This document shows positions 1 to 11,237 of a DNA stretch of 38,789 bases, one piece after another. Location of the stretch: assembly GCA_018398765.1 (NCBI GenBank), contig JAHBMJ010000938.1, positions 1 to 38,789 on the forward strand, written 5' to 3'. The first letter of the stretch is position 1, and the number at the start of each line of letters is the position of its first letter. A program made the translations under genes and the position numbers. The notes under the pieces are model-generated. The model did no database searches, was not told where the DNA came from, and saw nothing but the letters and a program-made list of their open reading frames with translations. Source of the DNA: Chromera velia. Taxonomy: Eukaryota; Sar; Chromeraceae.

Positions 1-1700
1 CCCTGCTTCCTTGCACTTCTCTGTGCAGACTTCGTTCGTCAGCTCCTGTGACTCTTCCTCGACCCACACGAATCCCTCCTGCTCTCCCTTCAACTTCTCG
101 AAGCTGTAGCACCCCATGCACATGTCATAGGCGCACGTGGAAGTAGTGGTGGTGGTAGTCGTGGTTGTAGTGGTGGTCGTGGTGGTAGTCGTGGTCGTCG
201 TGGTAGTGGGGGCGACTGCAAAAAAAAGCGAGAGAGCATCATTGAAAAAGGAGTGCAAGCGAAATTACAGGGTTTCTCAACAACACAACCATGGGGACAA
301 ACCAAAAAAAGGGCGGAAACCAAAAGGGAAACGACCGCGAGAGGAAGGACCTTACAAAACAGGAAGTCACACAAAGAAGCAATCTAACATGCAACGCAAC
401 TTGCACAAAGAGAAGAAAAGCTGACTGACTGCATTCGGACGAGCAGATCGTCACGTCGTGAGAGCCGCCGCAGTACTCGCCCGAGTTGCCTGTGCACGCC
501 ACTTCGCACTCAGTGCCCTCCTTCCGCTCCTCGGGAGGAAGCTCGTTCGTGCATGCGCAGTCCTGCCCCTTGAACGTGGCGGAGTAGGTGTACCCTGCTT
601 CCTTGCACTTCTCTGTGCAGACCTCGTTTGTGAGCTCCTGAGACTCTTCGGCCACCCACACGAATCCCTCCTGCTCTCCCTTAAGCTTCTCGAAGCTGTA
701 GCACCCCATGCACATGTCATAGGGGCAAGTGGAGGTAGTGGTGGTTGTGGTCGTGGTGGTTGTGGTGGTGGTGGTAGTTGTGGTGGTGGTGGTGGTAGTG
801 GTAGTCACTGCAGGAGGGAGTTTGGGGTCATGCAGGCAGGCAGTCGGTTGGATGAATGTAAAACAACCCTTGCGGGGGGGTAAAACGAAAAGTTTCGTTC
901 TTTCCCCTCTCCTCTTTTTTTTGCGTACACGAGGACAGACAGACAATAGTTTTTTCATTTTTCTTAGACACACAGTCAGTGTCATTTATTTTCTTCCCTC
1001 TCTTTTGTTTTCTTGCGCACAGAATCGAATAGGCGGGCAGGCCGAGAGCCTGTATTGAGAAAGAAACAGACAAAAAGAACGGCAACGAACAGAATTCAGA
1101 TGAGACCCTGAGAAAGGGTAAGAAAAATAACTCATACGAAGGCGACATAATCTGTGAAAAGGAGCAAGCACGGATGAAGGAAGGCAGCTGTCGCGTTAAG
1201 CGGACAATGAAGAACCAGACGCAGGTCTATCGAATGCAGAAACAAAGAAAGAACGAGGGCGGGAAGGAAGGTCTGTGCCAAAACGGTTGGGATTTCAACT
1301 GTCTTTTTTTGTGCAAATTTGCCCTCCTGTCTCTCCGTCACTGCCCCTCGCACCCACCTCTCTCTTTGTCTGTCTGTCTCTCTGCCTAGTTGTGCGCTCC
1401 GTTTGTCTCTTTCACTCTCTCTTCTCTGCCCCTCGAGCTTCGCTTCTGGCTGACCGCAATCGTTCGACCACACAGTGACCCTGTGGGAGGCTCCGCAGAT
1501 CTCGTTGGTGTTGCCTGTGCACTCTGTGTCGCACTCTCCTTCATCGACCTGAGCCATCGATCGATAAAGAAAGGCGGGGGAGGGGAAGATGCAAGAAAGG
1601 AGAAAAAAGCTGAGGGATAGAAGGAGTTTGTGACAGAGAAGGCTCGTAGTGCGGGACCGGCAGGAGATGCAGAGCGGACGGAGGAAAGAAAGGAGCGCGC

Positions 1701-1747
<47 letters not shown>

Positions 1748-4432
1748 CTCTCTTTCTCTCTCTCGCTCTCTCTGCCTCTCTCTCTCTCTCTCTTGACCAT
1801 GCAAAGATGCATACGTGAGAAGGCAAAGAGATCTTTTTCGGATTTTTGCTTGCTTGCTGGCCTGGCTGCAGGTCTGCCTGCTTGAACGAACTTCTTGCTG
1901 ACCGACCTGAGGGGGGAGGTCGTGAGCACATGCGCAGTCCTGCCCCTTGAATGTTGCCGAGTATCTGCAGCCAGCCAGTCAGAAGCAAGCAGCAGAAGAG
2001 AGGAAACACGCTATTGTGGGGAGGTGAGGAGGGGAGGGAAAAGCTTTGACTAAAAGATGGACATTGTGCAAAAAACAAATGGAGAACTTGGTCACTGATG
2101 AAAAAAACTTGAATAACTCAAAAGCCACCAACATAGATTGAAAGAATCGACTTGCCACCTCTCATTGCAAGAGAAGAAAAGAAGGCCGAACCGACCTGTA
2201 GTTTTCGCCTGCGCAGAGGAACTGGCACTTTTCGTTGGTCAGATCTGAGTCTTCCTCAGCCTTCCACTCGAACCCGTCCTGATCCCCCTGCTCCCTCTGG
2301 AACCGGTAGCAACCGACGTAGTTCACAGCTGCACGCGAGAGAGAGACAGAGTAAAGGAAACAGGGGAAGAAAACGGTTACAACGAGAATCAAGGAAAGAA
2401 AGCCGTCGATTGTTTCCTCGAGCCCGCCAGAGATGTGCACTCAGACGTACACAACAAACCTAAAGGAAACTCCCGAACTTCTTGCCTCTCGGATTCTTGC
2501 AGAACACTTCGTACGTTTCTCTCTTTTCCTTCTTCCCTCTACTTTCTCACTGGTTCGTGCTTGTCCTGTCCTCTGGTCCCTGCAGACCCTGCTCGCCCGC
2601 CCGCAGAGGCCAACTGACTTTCACACTTTGCGCACCCCTTCGGAGGCGCCACGGTGGGCGCGGGGGTGGTGGTAGTGACTGCACGGCAACGACAAAGAGG
2701 AGGAGAAGAGGAGAATGAACAGAGGGGGGTCAAAGGCAAGGAAAGGGAGGCAGGACAAACGCGCAATAACAAAACACAGCGGGCCAACAAGGCGAGGGGC
2801 CTTCATTGCAAAAAAGGGGAAGAGAGGAAGGCGGCGTCTTTCATTAGTCGTCTCTCTCTCTCTCTCTCTCTCTCTGCTGCTCTTTTCTTCTGGAATTAAG
2901 GGGGGCCGTCACAGAGAAGAAGGGAGAGAGGGGAAGAGCCAGGGGAGGGAGGGAAGTTGCGGGTTGTGGGGAGAGACGTGAGTGGGATGGCGGAGGTCGG
3001 AAAGGGGTGGTGTTGCGTGCCGTGCCTGGTGGGGAGGGAGGAGGAATTAATCGCATGTGCCGTGCCTGGGAGAGAGACGGGAGACGGGGCAAGCGGGGAA
3101 AGGAAAATGGAGGGAGGACAGAAAGACAGGGGGGGAGGGAAGTCAGAGGACGGACAAGGATGGATGGATGGATGGATGGATGGAGGGAGGGAGGGAGTGA
3201 GTGAGGGAGATGTCTGTGAGGTGCAGAAAAAGGGCATGTGCGGATGGGGTGAGCGGCACGAAGACTTTAGATGTGCGTGCGTCAAAAGACAGACGCTGGG
3301 AGAGAGAAAACAGGAAAAACGGTCGTCTTATTTGCATTCAATGGGCTGGTTTGTTGGTGTGCCTGCCTGCCCGACTCACTTGCGTTGATCTCATAGATGG
3401 TGATGTCATGGGAAGCACCACAGATCTCGGAAGAGTCCCCTGAGCAAGCTGTGTCGCATTCCGCATCCTCTACTTTAGGAGGGAGAGTCGATGAGCACAT
3501 GCAGTCTTCGCCCTTGAACGTCGCCGCATATTCATATCCCTTTCCTGCCTTGAAGCACTCGTTGACGCACTTCTCGTTCGTCAGGTCGGGGATCTCCTCG
3601 AAGACCCAGTCGAATCCTGCCGTCTCCCCCTTGGCTCGGAGGAACTCGTAGCACCCCAGTGGGGTCCCTGCGTGCGTCAGGGAAGAGAGGACACACAGAG
3701 AGGGAGAGCGTCAAACAAATGTGAAAGGAAAGAGGCTCCGAAGAGGACGCGTCAAGGCCGGCTGTCCGTCTCTTTACCAGCGAGTAGCAGAAAGAGAAAG
3801 CGGTAACAAGAAGAGCGCTTTGGGCAAGGAGGCAAAGGTTTCTTGAGAAATGGATGGTACCGGGCCCGCGAGCGGTGCCCTGTAAGGCGGACTCGTGTGA
3901 GTTGAAAGTGGGACTGGCACTTGTGCAACTTCAAGAAAGAGGACAAGGGGCCTTTCCGTTTTTCCCCTCTTACCAGTGGCTCCAAGTGAAGTCTCGGCAG
4001 GAGCAGGCGTGGTCTTGCCTCCTCCTCCAAAAAAGTCAAAAATACCAGAAGCGGCCGAAGAAGCTGCAAAGCTCAAGAGGCAAAAAACCAAAAGTGAGCT
4101 TTGGCTCTAAGGAAAGCAGGAGCAATGCAAGTGATGAGAAACAGTAGATACAAAATGCTGGTATGTGTTGCTCGTGTCCAAAAGTTGAGGAATCGTTCCA
4201 TCCTGATATTTTGACACTTGAAAAATCAGAAGAGAAGTACTTGGAACGTTCTTACAAGACCAGCAAGATTTTCCACTGCAGAAAGCTTCCGTCTCAGAGA
4301 GGATACAAATTGCTTACCCAAGCGACGACTTCCTCGAAAGTACGAAATCCCTCTAGGAGATTCCGAAGCATCTCCTGACGCCACTGCTGCCACAGATAGC
4401 AGCAGGGTACCGCCAAACGACCTAAGCAGCAT
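1..4432 (-). CDS. Secreted multi-WSC-domain protein, 3' end beyond window
   Basis: Exons (minus strand): 4432-4318, 4063-3974, 3667-3380, 2678-2619, 2328-2196, 1964-1907, 1548-1455, 807-430, 215-<1; every junction keeps frame. The ATG at 4432 (context CACCATG) opens a signal peptide (MLLRSFGGTLLLSVAAVASG). WSC domains are cysteine-rich putative carbohydrate-binding modules. Copy 1 is exon 3667-3380 (LGCYEFLRAKGE, TFKGEDCMC, EICGASHDITIY). Copy 2 is spread over exons 2328-1455 (VGCYRFQREQGD, YSATFKGQDCAC, EICGASHRVTVW). Copy 3 is exon 807-430 (MGCYSFEKLKGE, EYCGGSHDVTI). Copy 4 starts in exon 215-1 and is cut by the window edge. Copies 3 and 4 follow runs of 24 and 22 threonines, probably O-glycosylated stalks. 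All inter-module introns are phase 1; only the two inside copy 2 differ. The likely location is the cell surface or wall. The 60-nt linker exon 2678-2619 is the least certain. Confidence 0.85.
1704..1792. repeat. (CT)n microsatellite in WSC-gene intron
   Basis: An almost pure CT tract with a few TTT and CGC interruptions. It lies in the intron between exons 1964-1907 and 1548-1455. On the minus strand it reads GA, so it is not the polypyrimidine tract of that intron. Confidence 0.9.
2697..3379. repeat. Intronic low-complexity tracts: (CT)n and (GGAT)n
   Basis: A CT run at 2851-2875 and a GGAT tetranucleotide run at 3158-3183 lie in the 701-nt intron between WSC exon 3667-3380 and linker exon 2678-2619. 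The rest of the intron is purine-rich on the plus strand, so long spurious open frames appear on both strands. I see no exon here. Confidence 0.8.
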
Positions 4433-5336
4433 GGTGCAGGCGCTGATCAAGACTCAGCTTTCTTTAAGCAAGGGTGAGGACACAAAGAACACAGTGCTGG
4501 AAGCAAAAAACGCACAACAGTTCTGAAGACTCTGAATAAACTTCGAGCTTCACCCTGACCCAAAGATTTCTCCGGCGCCTGCACTTCGATGCTACGCTGA
4601 TGACTCTTCCTAAATCACAATGCGAAAGGCGAACTCTACAAACGCAAAGCAGAGCAGAGTTTACCAGCAATCGTTTGATGAGATCATCACTTCGTACGAC
4701 TTGAGAAACGCGATCGATCGATCGAAATAATTTTCGAACATCTCAATATTCTCACGAACACACTGTCAACACGATATACGTTCGCAATCATTTCGCACTC
4801 GGACATTTTTTTCGCCTTTTCAGTATATATTTTTTTCAGGCCGCGCAGGTGTCAATTGAGTTTTGACTTAATTGACTGAATAATTGATTGTTTACGGGAA
4901 TATAATGGGAATATAGTGAATTTGGACAATGATCGATCGATATGAAAATTTAATTAAATTGTCTCGGCGCGCGATGCGCGCGAGAAATTGGTATGCACTC
5001 GCGGAGGGCAGCTAGCTCAGTTTAATAGTTAATTAACTGAACTTGCATGGTGTATCACGTCTTTCTATGCATACTTGAATGTTTTTATTATCGATCGATC
5101 TATATATTTAATTCGATCAAATCATGCATGCATGCATGCACATTCAATGCGTATAAAATCTGACATCAAGCAGATCATCTTCGCGAGCTCTTCATGGATT
5201 GACTGTGTACGTGTCTAAACACAGCTCAACACTGTGCTGATCCTTCCATCGCTGTATGCCACCAATGACAATCTAGACTCTGCTGCAGCAGAGTGCACAC
5301 GTTGATCGCCCCCGGCTCAGGAAGGCGGTAGCAAGA
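4433..5336. other. Divergent intergenic region between WSC gene and LRRC56-like gene
   Basis: This should hold the promoters of both divergent genes. From about 4680 to 5330 it turns AT-rich, with repeated GATCGATCGATC tracts (near 4711, 4931 and 5092) and a CATGCATGCATGCATG run at 5124-5140. I found no TATA box, RNA gene or exon I could defend. Plus-strand open frames near 4163-4526 are antisense shadows of the first WSC exon. Confidence 0.6.
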
Positions 5337-7969
5337 ATGCCAACCCCTCCTGAGTCAAGTCGTCAGACTCCAGACGAGGGAGAGAATCCCTGTGATGACT
5401 TCGATTGGCCAGGCTATATCGATGCAACACGGATTCCGATCCCGTACAGTGCAGAAGAACGCCCAACCGTCACCTATTTCGAGGCTCAGGTCGATGTCGA
5501 TGAACAACGCATAGAAGACATAGGAGAGACACTGGGTAACTTGAAGCAGCTGCGGTTGTTGGCTGGGTCAAGTCTGCAGAGTTTGCGATCTCTCGGTACT
5601 TCTTTTCGTAATCTGACTGTTCTCTGGGCCGCACGGTGCGGCGTGGTAGACGTCGGTGGTATCTCCTCATTACCCTGCCTTGGAGAGTTGTATGTGTCTT
5701 TCAATGAAGTTTCGGATCTCAGCCCTCTTTCTGGCCACTCCGCCCTTGAGGTACTTGACCTCGAGGGCAATCGAGTGGATGACCCGTCAGAGCTTGCATG
5801 GTTGGCAAGCTGCGACAACTTACGAGAGCTGACGCTGTCGGGAAACCCTGTTTGCAAGAAGGGCGAGTACAGTAAGTCGCGGTTGCGCACGATGCTCCCA
5901 AGTCTGGAGTGGTTGGACGATGAGCCTGCCACTCTACGGGATGTAAAGGAAGAGGAGACTGGGAGGGGAGGAGTAGACGGAGAGGAACCGTCGCTCTCTG
6001 GTCTATCTGCAAGAGGAGAAGAAGAAGCAGCAGCGGACAAAGACAAAGAAAAGGAGGGCGAGGACGACTGCATGGCCGGGGAACCTGACGATGAAATGAT
6101 TATCGTCGAGTGTATCAAGGTCAGGACATCAACCACAAACATAAAAGGAGCCGAGAGTACGTGAAGTAGAAAAGAGGAACGGAAGGAGCGATTGACTGAC
6201 GGAATAAAAGAAAAAGAGAGGAACGAAGTAAGGAAGAAAGGGACGCAAGTATAGAGAGGAGAAAAGGCACAAACAAAAACATGAATAAAGAAGCAAGCGT
6301 AGAAACGGAGGAAGCTGGAAAAGGAGAGAGAGAGGGGGGTGGGAGGGAGACACGGAGGGAGACACGGAGGAAGGGAGAGGAAGCAAGCAAACAAGCAATC
6401 AAGGAAGGAAGGAAGGAAAGAAGGAAGGAAGGAAAGACCGACGCGACGGATGGAGGAAGGGGGGAATTGGGGAAGTTTGAAACAAAGGGACAATAAGTAA
6501 CTGAGCGACCAAAAGGGAGGGTTGATGATTGCTTGATTGAGTGAGTAGGTGACTGAGTGTTTTGGTGATGAAGCATGCACCCGTGTGAGCGGGGAAGTTT
6601 TTCGTGTGTTGACCTTTGTATGAGTTGGGGGGAGATTCAATGGCGTGGATCGATTCTTGGCCCTTCCGTATTTGCTGTATCGCAAGTTTTCTTGGGAATC
6701 AAACTAGCATGAAGACGGGAATGAATGAATGAATGAATAAATGAATGAATGAATGGGTGGACATTTGAATGGCGGATGGATGGGTAGATGCATGGATGGT
6801 GAAACGGATAGAGGGGTGGAAGCAGGAATGGATTGATGTATGGATGTATGGACTAATGGATGCATGCATGCATGCAGGCGACCCGACCGGCAGGATTCTG
6901 CCTCGCCCCCCCCGACCTGGCAGGTGAGTTTCTGTTTTTTTTTTTTTAGCTTTGCATGACTGGCAGGCTGACTGTGCATCCATTTTTGTATCCACTTGTT
7001 ACACAGCCGCCCTTCCCTTCCTTTGCTTCTTGCACAATGTCCATTTTCTATGTTCAGCCGCCCTCCTTGCAGTATCCCGGGCAGTAGGAGCAAAGTCTGG
7101 GTTTTCTTCTCCTGGATTATTTTGTATTCCTTTTTGTCTTTGTCCGTCAGACACTCCCCGTAGAAGATTACAAAGCCGAAATGACCGCATCTGAAGAATG
7201 TTCTTGCTTCCTTCTGTATTGACATCACAAAATGAACTCAGGAACGCCTACCGGGGCCGGAAGGGGAGACGCCCTCCCGATAGGTGGGAGACCAGGAACT
7301 GCACCCACTCACGCCCTCCAGGCCGCCACGTCGAGTGGCGGGGGAAGTCCAACCGCAACCCCCTCAGCCTCGGGGGGCGGTGCGGGAACAGGAACGGGGG
7401 CGGCAGCAGGAGGGTCCTCGTCATTCAGGTCCGCTCGGGGTGGTGTTGGTGTTCGTTCCCAGGGGGCGGGTTCAGCAGCAGGCGGGAGGCCCTCGACTGC
7501 GCTTCCTCCCAACAGCCTTCCTGGAGGATCTGCGGCAACGCGTCTCGGGGCAAGGCCCGGGACCGCTGCAGTGCCAGGGACACCCAATGTGGGTCCTTTG
7601 GGGTGTGCGGGCACGTGGGGGGGGGGTTTCCCTTTCTCACGCACAAGCACTGCTGCTAGTAGTGCAAAGGGGGGTGCGGCATTCCACAGCGAGCTGACGG
7701 TGGGAGCAAATTCGTTTGCGGGGAGTCCGATTGCGGCAATTCGGCACAGGCGACGTGCGTGTCCGGAATCGAGTATGAAGCAGAGAAACCCCGACATTCT
7801 GTCCTTAGTCTTCAAAGAAAGACTTCTCCTTCACCAGAGACAACAGAAAACGCGATGTCAAGGCGGAAAAGAGGATGAGAAAGCAAAGGGAGGGTCTCGG
7901 ACAAGCGGGCGATATGAGCGTTTGGTCATTGGAGAAGAGGGTGAAGAGGACTGGGAAGAGTTTTGTTGA
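5337..7969 (+). CDS. LRRC56: LRRC56/ODA8-like leucine-rich repeat protein
   Basis: Exons 5337-6119, 6878-6923 and 7242-7969 join in frame (phases 0 and 1) to give 518 codons plus stop. Residues about 75-200 are leucine-rich repeats with the family's characteristic wording: LGNLKQLRLLAGSSLQSL, a TVLWAARCGV segment, LPCLGELYVSFNEVSDLSPL and LEVLDLEGNRVDD, all close to what I recall of vertebrate LRRC56. The short middle exon gives IK-ATRPAG, fitting the post-LRR IKxxRP region. The last exon carries GRPGTA/GRPSTA/ARPGTA low-complexity repeats, then SELTVGANSFAGSPIAAIRHRR-like wording matching a conserved C-terminal patch, and ends in an acidic tail (EEDWEEFC). LRRC56 works with intraflagellar transport to deliver outer dynein arms, so it implies motile flagella. 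Exon 1 is firm. The middle exon rests on phase and splice sites (CATGCATGCAG acceptor, GTGAGT donor). Confidence 0.85.
6281..6877 (+). repeat. Microsatellites in LRRC56-like intron 1
   Basis: Includes GGGA and GGAAGGAAGG runs (about 6330-6440) and TGAA/GGAT/GCATGCATG tetranucleotide tracts (6718-6877). The last run ends directly in the acceptor of the 46-nt middle exon. No other exon is evident in the intron. Confidence 0.8.
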
Positions 7970-9473
7970 TAAATCCTATCTGTGCGTTTGAGATGATTTT
8001 TGTGCACACATACATAATGGACAAACACGTGTGAAAACAAATGCTTGAGAAGTCGATAATAAGATTCTATGGCAGAAGAGTCGAACTTTGAAGCATTGCG
8101 TCTATAGCATTGCGTACTAGATTGCGTATAGAAAAAATAAAAGAAAAAACTGGAAAGTTTTTTTTCTATATGTCTTTTACATTTTTATTTCTAGTGCCAA
8201 AATGAAGAAACACAAATACTTTTCAATGTTTATTCTATCTTTGCACAAAGGGTTTTTACGTACGTCACTTTTGACCTCTATAAAAAAAAAAAAACTGATG
8301 AGGCCTATATTCTATTTTTTTTTTTTTAATGATTTTCTAGTTGATTTTTACATTAAAAAATGGAAAGCTACTTAATGCTACTTGAGGAAAGCCTTTTTTT
8401 GAAAACTGGTTAATTTCTTATGTAGAGACTTACCAATCTATTTTATTTTATTTTTTTATGTAGATTAGTTGTTAATTGTTCAAGTTATTTTAAATTTTCT
8501 AATTAAATTGATAAATATGATCTATCATGCATTTACTAGTAGTAACTGATTTATTTGCTAGTTTATTTAATTATACAAGTAGCTAGAACTAGAGCTAGAA
8601 TTATGTAAGGGATGCTTAGTTGCCGTCCTTGACCTCACTTATTCCTTGACCTGCTCTGAGACCTGCTCCAACATGCTTTTATCCTCCCTCATCCTCTTCG
8701 TGATCGTGAAGGCTTTTCCACGTACTCAAAAACAAAAAAAAGATTTTAGGTGGTATACTTCATTAGACAATGATGTGCGTATATCTAGATTTACTACTAG
8801 TAGATCCTAGAAATATATACAAAACACAGAAATCTAGAGATAAACACAATATCTATACTGCGGTCTAAATTCTGTGCCGATCACACAAATTGTGACGGTG
8901 CTAGTGTAACATAGAGGTTATATAGGCCGTTTTTATTAACTTTTTTACTATCTGATGAGATATATACAAATTAAGGCAGCAATGGGCTAATGGCTCGATC
9001 CCATGTACTGGCAAAGGAACAATACGATACAATCATAAACATATCTAGTAAAAAGACATTTAGCTGGGCAGTCGGGGTTTTTGCGGGGAATTCTGAGGGG
9101 AACTCATTGCAGCGCATGACGCTGTGGGTCGCTTTTCTTTCGTTTCAATCCTCCTTCATGTTACGAATCATGTAGTGCGACTGGAGTTCAATGTGCAAGG
9201 CTTCTTTGATTCCCAGCACTAGGATTCCCATCTAGTACTCCCCCATCTCGAAGTCGATGCACACACATCCAGGACACGCGCATACGAGCAGGACACGCGC
9301 ATACGAGCACGCACTGATCTAGGAACTGGTAATCAGAGGCATAGATTCAAACGAAGTCAACAGCGGATCGATAGAACAAGTAGATGCCACTAGGGATGCC
9401 ATGCAGTGCAAGAGCACTTGTAAATACAGACTTGAGTGCACGAAAGGACACTTCGAAAAAAGGTGTGAAGGTG

Positions 9474-9530
<57 letters not shown>

Positions 9531-9968
9531 CGCGTGAGTGTCTGTGTCTGTGTCTGTGTACATGTGTGTGTATTCATATCTGTTTTCGTGCGTGTGCGCG
9601 CGCTTATGCTGAACAAGTTAAACAGCAGACAGAGGTGTTCTAGAAGTTTGATGCTACATGTGCCCCCGGTCATTCAAAGGAATGTGGTCAACGATTCCTT
9701 TTCATGTTACATACATCTCTCTCTCCCTCCCGCCGTTTTCGCTCTCTTTTTCCGTCTTTTCTGTTCTCAAGATACCGGGATCTCCTCTTTCAGCCACCAC
9801 ATGCCCTGCTAAGATCTCTCCCTCCGCCCCCCCACACGCTTCGAATTAGAGTTGCAGATGTGTTTTTTGATTGGTGCTGTCATGCCTTGCCACTAAGGAA
9901 GCAGGCAAGCTCTCCTTCCCGACCCGACCCGAGAACAAACCATACAGATATACATAGACCCTGCGACG
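7970..9968. other. AT-rich intergenic region with short repeats
   Basis: After the LRRC56-like stop the sequence is strongly AT-rich with long T and A runs up to about 9000. A 19-bp perfect tandem duplication (unit starts AGGACACGCGCATACGAG) lies at 9271-9289 and 9290-9308. A (TG)n microsatellite spans about 9471-9535. I see no coding exon or RNA gene. Confidence 0.7.
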
Positions 9969-10553
9969 ATGTGGCGACTTTCGTCAGCGTGCCAAAGGCA
10001 AATAAATGGATCTGCGCCAATCCCAAAGGTCAAGAAAATAGATCTGGCAGGCCATGCCCACCCCGCATCAGTGAAAGAGCTTGTTAGTTATGCCAAGTAT
10101 ATTGATACACATCCGCACGGTCGCGTACATGCATTTCGACTGAAAGCAAAAACAGTGTCCCAGTCAGACCCCCCCTCCCTGCCTCCCCCTCTCCCACCCT
10201 GAATTGATTCCTCCCCTTTTTATAGCTTTTCATTTCTCTTTTGTTCCTTTGACTCGGGTGCTCCGTTTGCTGGAAGGAGTATATTTGTTTTCCCGTCTGG
10301 ATCGACGTGAAAAAAAAGCGTTGTCGGGACAATGAGATTTTCCCAAATCGTGAATATTCAGACGCCAGTTTCAAGTTTACAGTCAGGAAGTCACACATAC
10401 AGTTCCTTTTGATATTTACTTCTGCTGCTTTCCCTTTTCCCTCCACTGCCTGCCCCATTCCGCAGACCCCCGTCAATCGTATTCTTCCTTCAGGAATTTA
10501 AGTCAGGAACAGAAGGATCAATCATGGACACTTACTATGCAGCACGAGTCAAC
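9969..10553 (+). CDS. Possible two-exon hypothetical protein, 5' part
   Basis: I do not recognise this. Exon 9969-10162 starts MWRLSSACQRQINGSA and contains KVKKIDLAGHAHPASVKELV, ending at a GTCAGA donor in phase 2. Exon 10494-10553 follows a TTCTTCCTTCAG acceptor, also enters in phase 2, reads NLSQEQKDQSWTLTMQHES, and ends at a GTAAGA donor. The second exon is also open in phase 0 (EFKSGTEGSIMDTYYAARVN), so frame choice is not secure. Downstream exons are unclear; an acceptor at 10595 would give a proline-rich end but needs a 42-nt intron. Matching phases and good splice sites are the only support. Confidence 0.25.
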
Positions 10554-11237
10554 GTAAGAAGATCACTTGTCGTTGAAAGCACCCGCACACCTACAGGTGT
10601 TTTCCATGTTTACCGGAGACTTTTCTTCCACCCCCCCTCCCCCTTCTCTGTGTTTCAATGAAAATTCCTTGTGAAAAAAAGCTCTCACCCCCACCATATG
10701 CACCCAAGCCCCAGCAAACCCCTTTGAGCCGTAGTAGCTGAAGAAACGAACCCATTTGACTGCTTTCTTTCACGACATCAAAAAGTTGTGTGCGCTGAAC
10801 TCACGTGAAGATCAACAAATGAATGTATCGACACATGCACGCATCGTGCAGTCGACAGCCTGTGGCTTTCTTTCTATCTTTTGCTCGACCAGAAATCAGT
10901 CCGTGAATCAATTAGTCAATCAATCAATCAACCGGGGACGAGGACATGCGATCTGCCACACCTTCATACACAAGTGAAGGACCTCAATCAAACTCGAGGA
11001 GTCAGCTTAGTCACGAAGCGGAGGAGTCAGCTTAGTCACAAAGTGAAAATAAATAAGTGAGCATCCGATTGATCGACTAGAGGGTCGATTCGAAATCGTG
11101 CCTTCCAAATCCATCTGCCGAGCTCTGCCACCTGACTACGAATGCATACCCCTTTCACTATGCAGTGAGATACATACTCACTCATTCCAACCCTAATTGG
11201 ACCAGTCAAAGTATGCACTGACTGCATTGTTCGTTCC
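10554..11237. other. Spacer with 23-bp direct repeats
   Basis: Non-coding as far as I can see. Two 23-bp copies with one mismatch (start GAGGAGTCAGCTTAG) lie at 10996-11018 and 11021-11043, and ATCA/GTCA repeats at about 10905-10930. It probably contains the 3' end of the phosphodiesterase gene on the minus strand. Confidence 0.6.

Noticed and set aside
137-883. Plus-strand frames rich in valine and glycine across the WSC exons
   Set aside because: They are antisense readings of the poly-threonine and cysteine-rich exons; the minus-strand WSC domains explain the sequence fully.
7151-7219. Alternative LRRC56-like terminal exon (LPVEDYKAEM) after a good acceptor
   Set aside because: It reaches TGA at 7220 and would leave out the conserved C-terminal region; the 6878-6923 to 7242 join keeps phase and family similarity.
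7198-7815. Alternative plus and minus frames over the LRRC56-like last exon
   Set aside because: Shadows; only the frame ending at 7969 shows RPGTA/RPSTA repeats and the conserved C-terminal patch.
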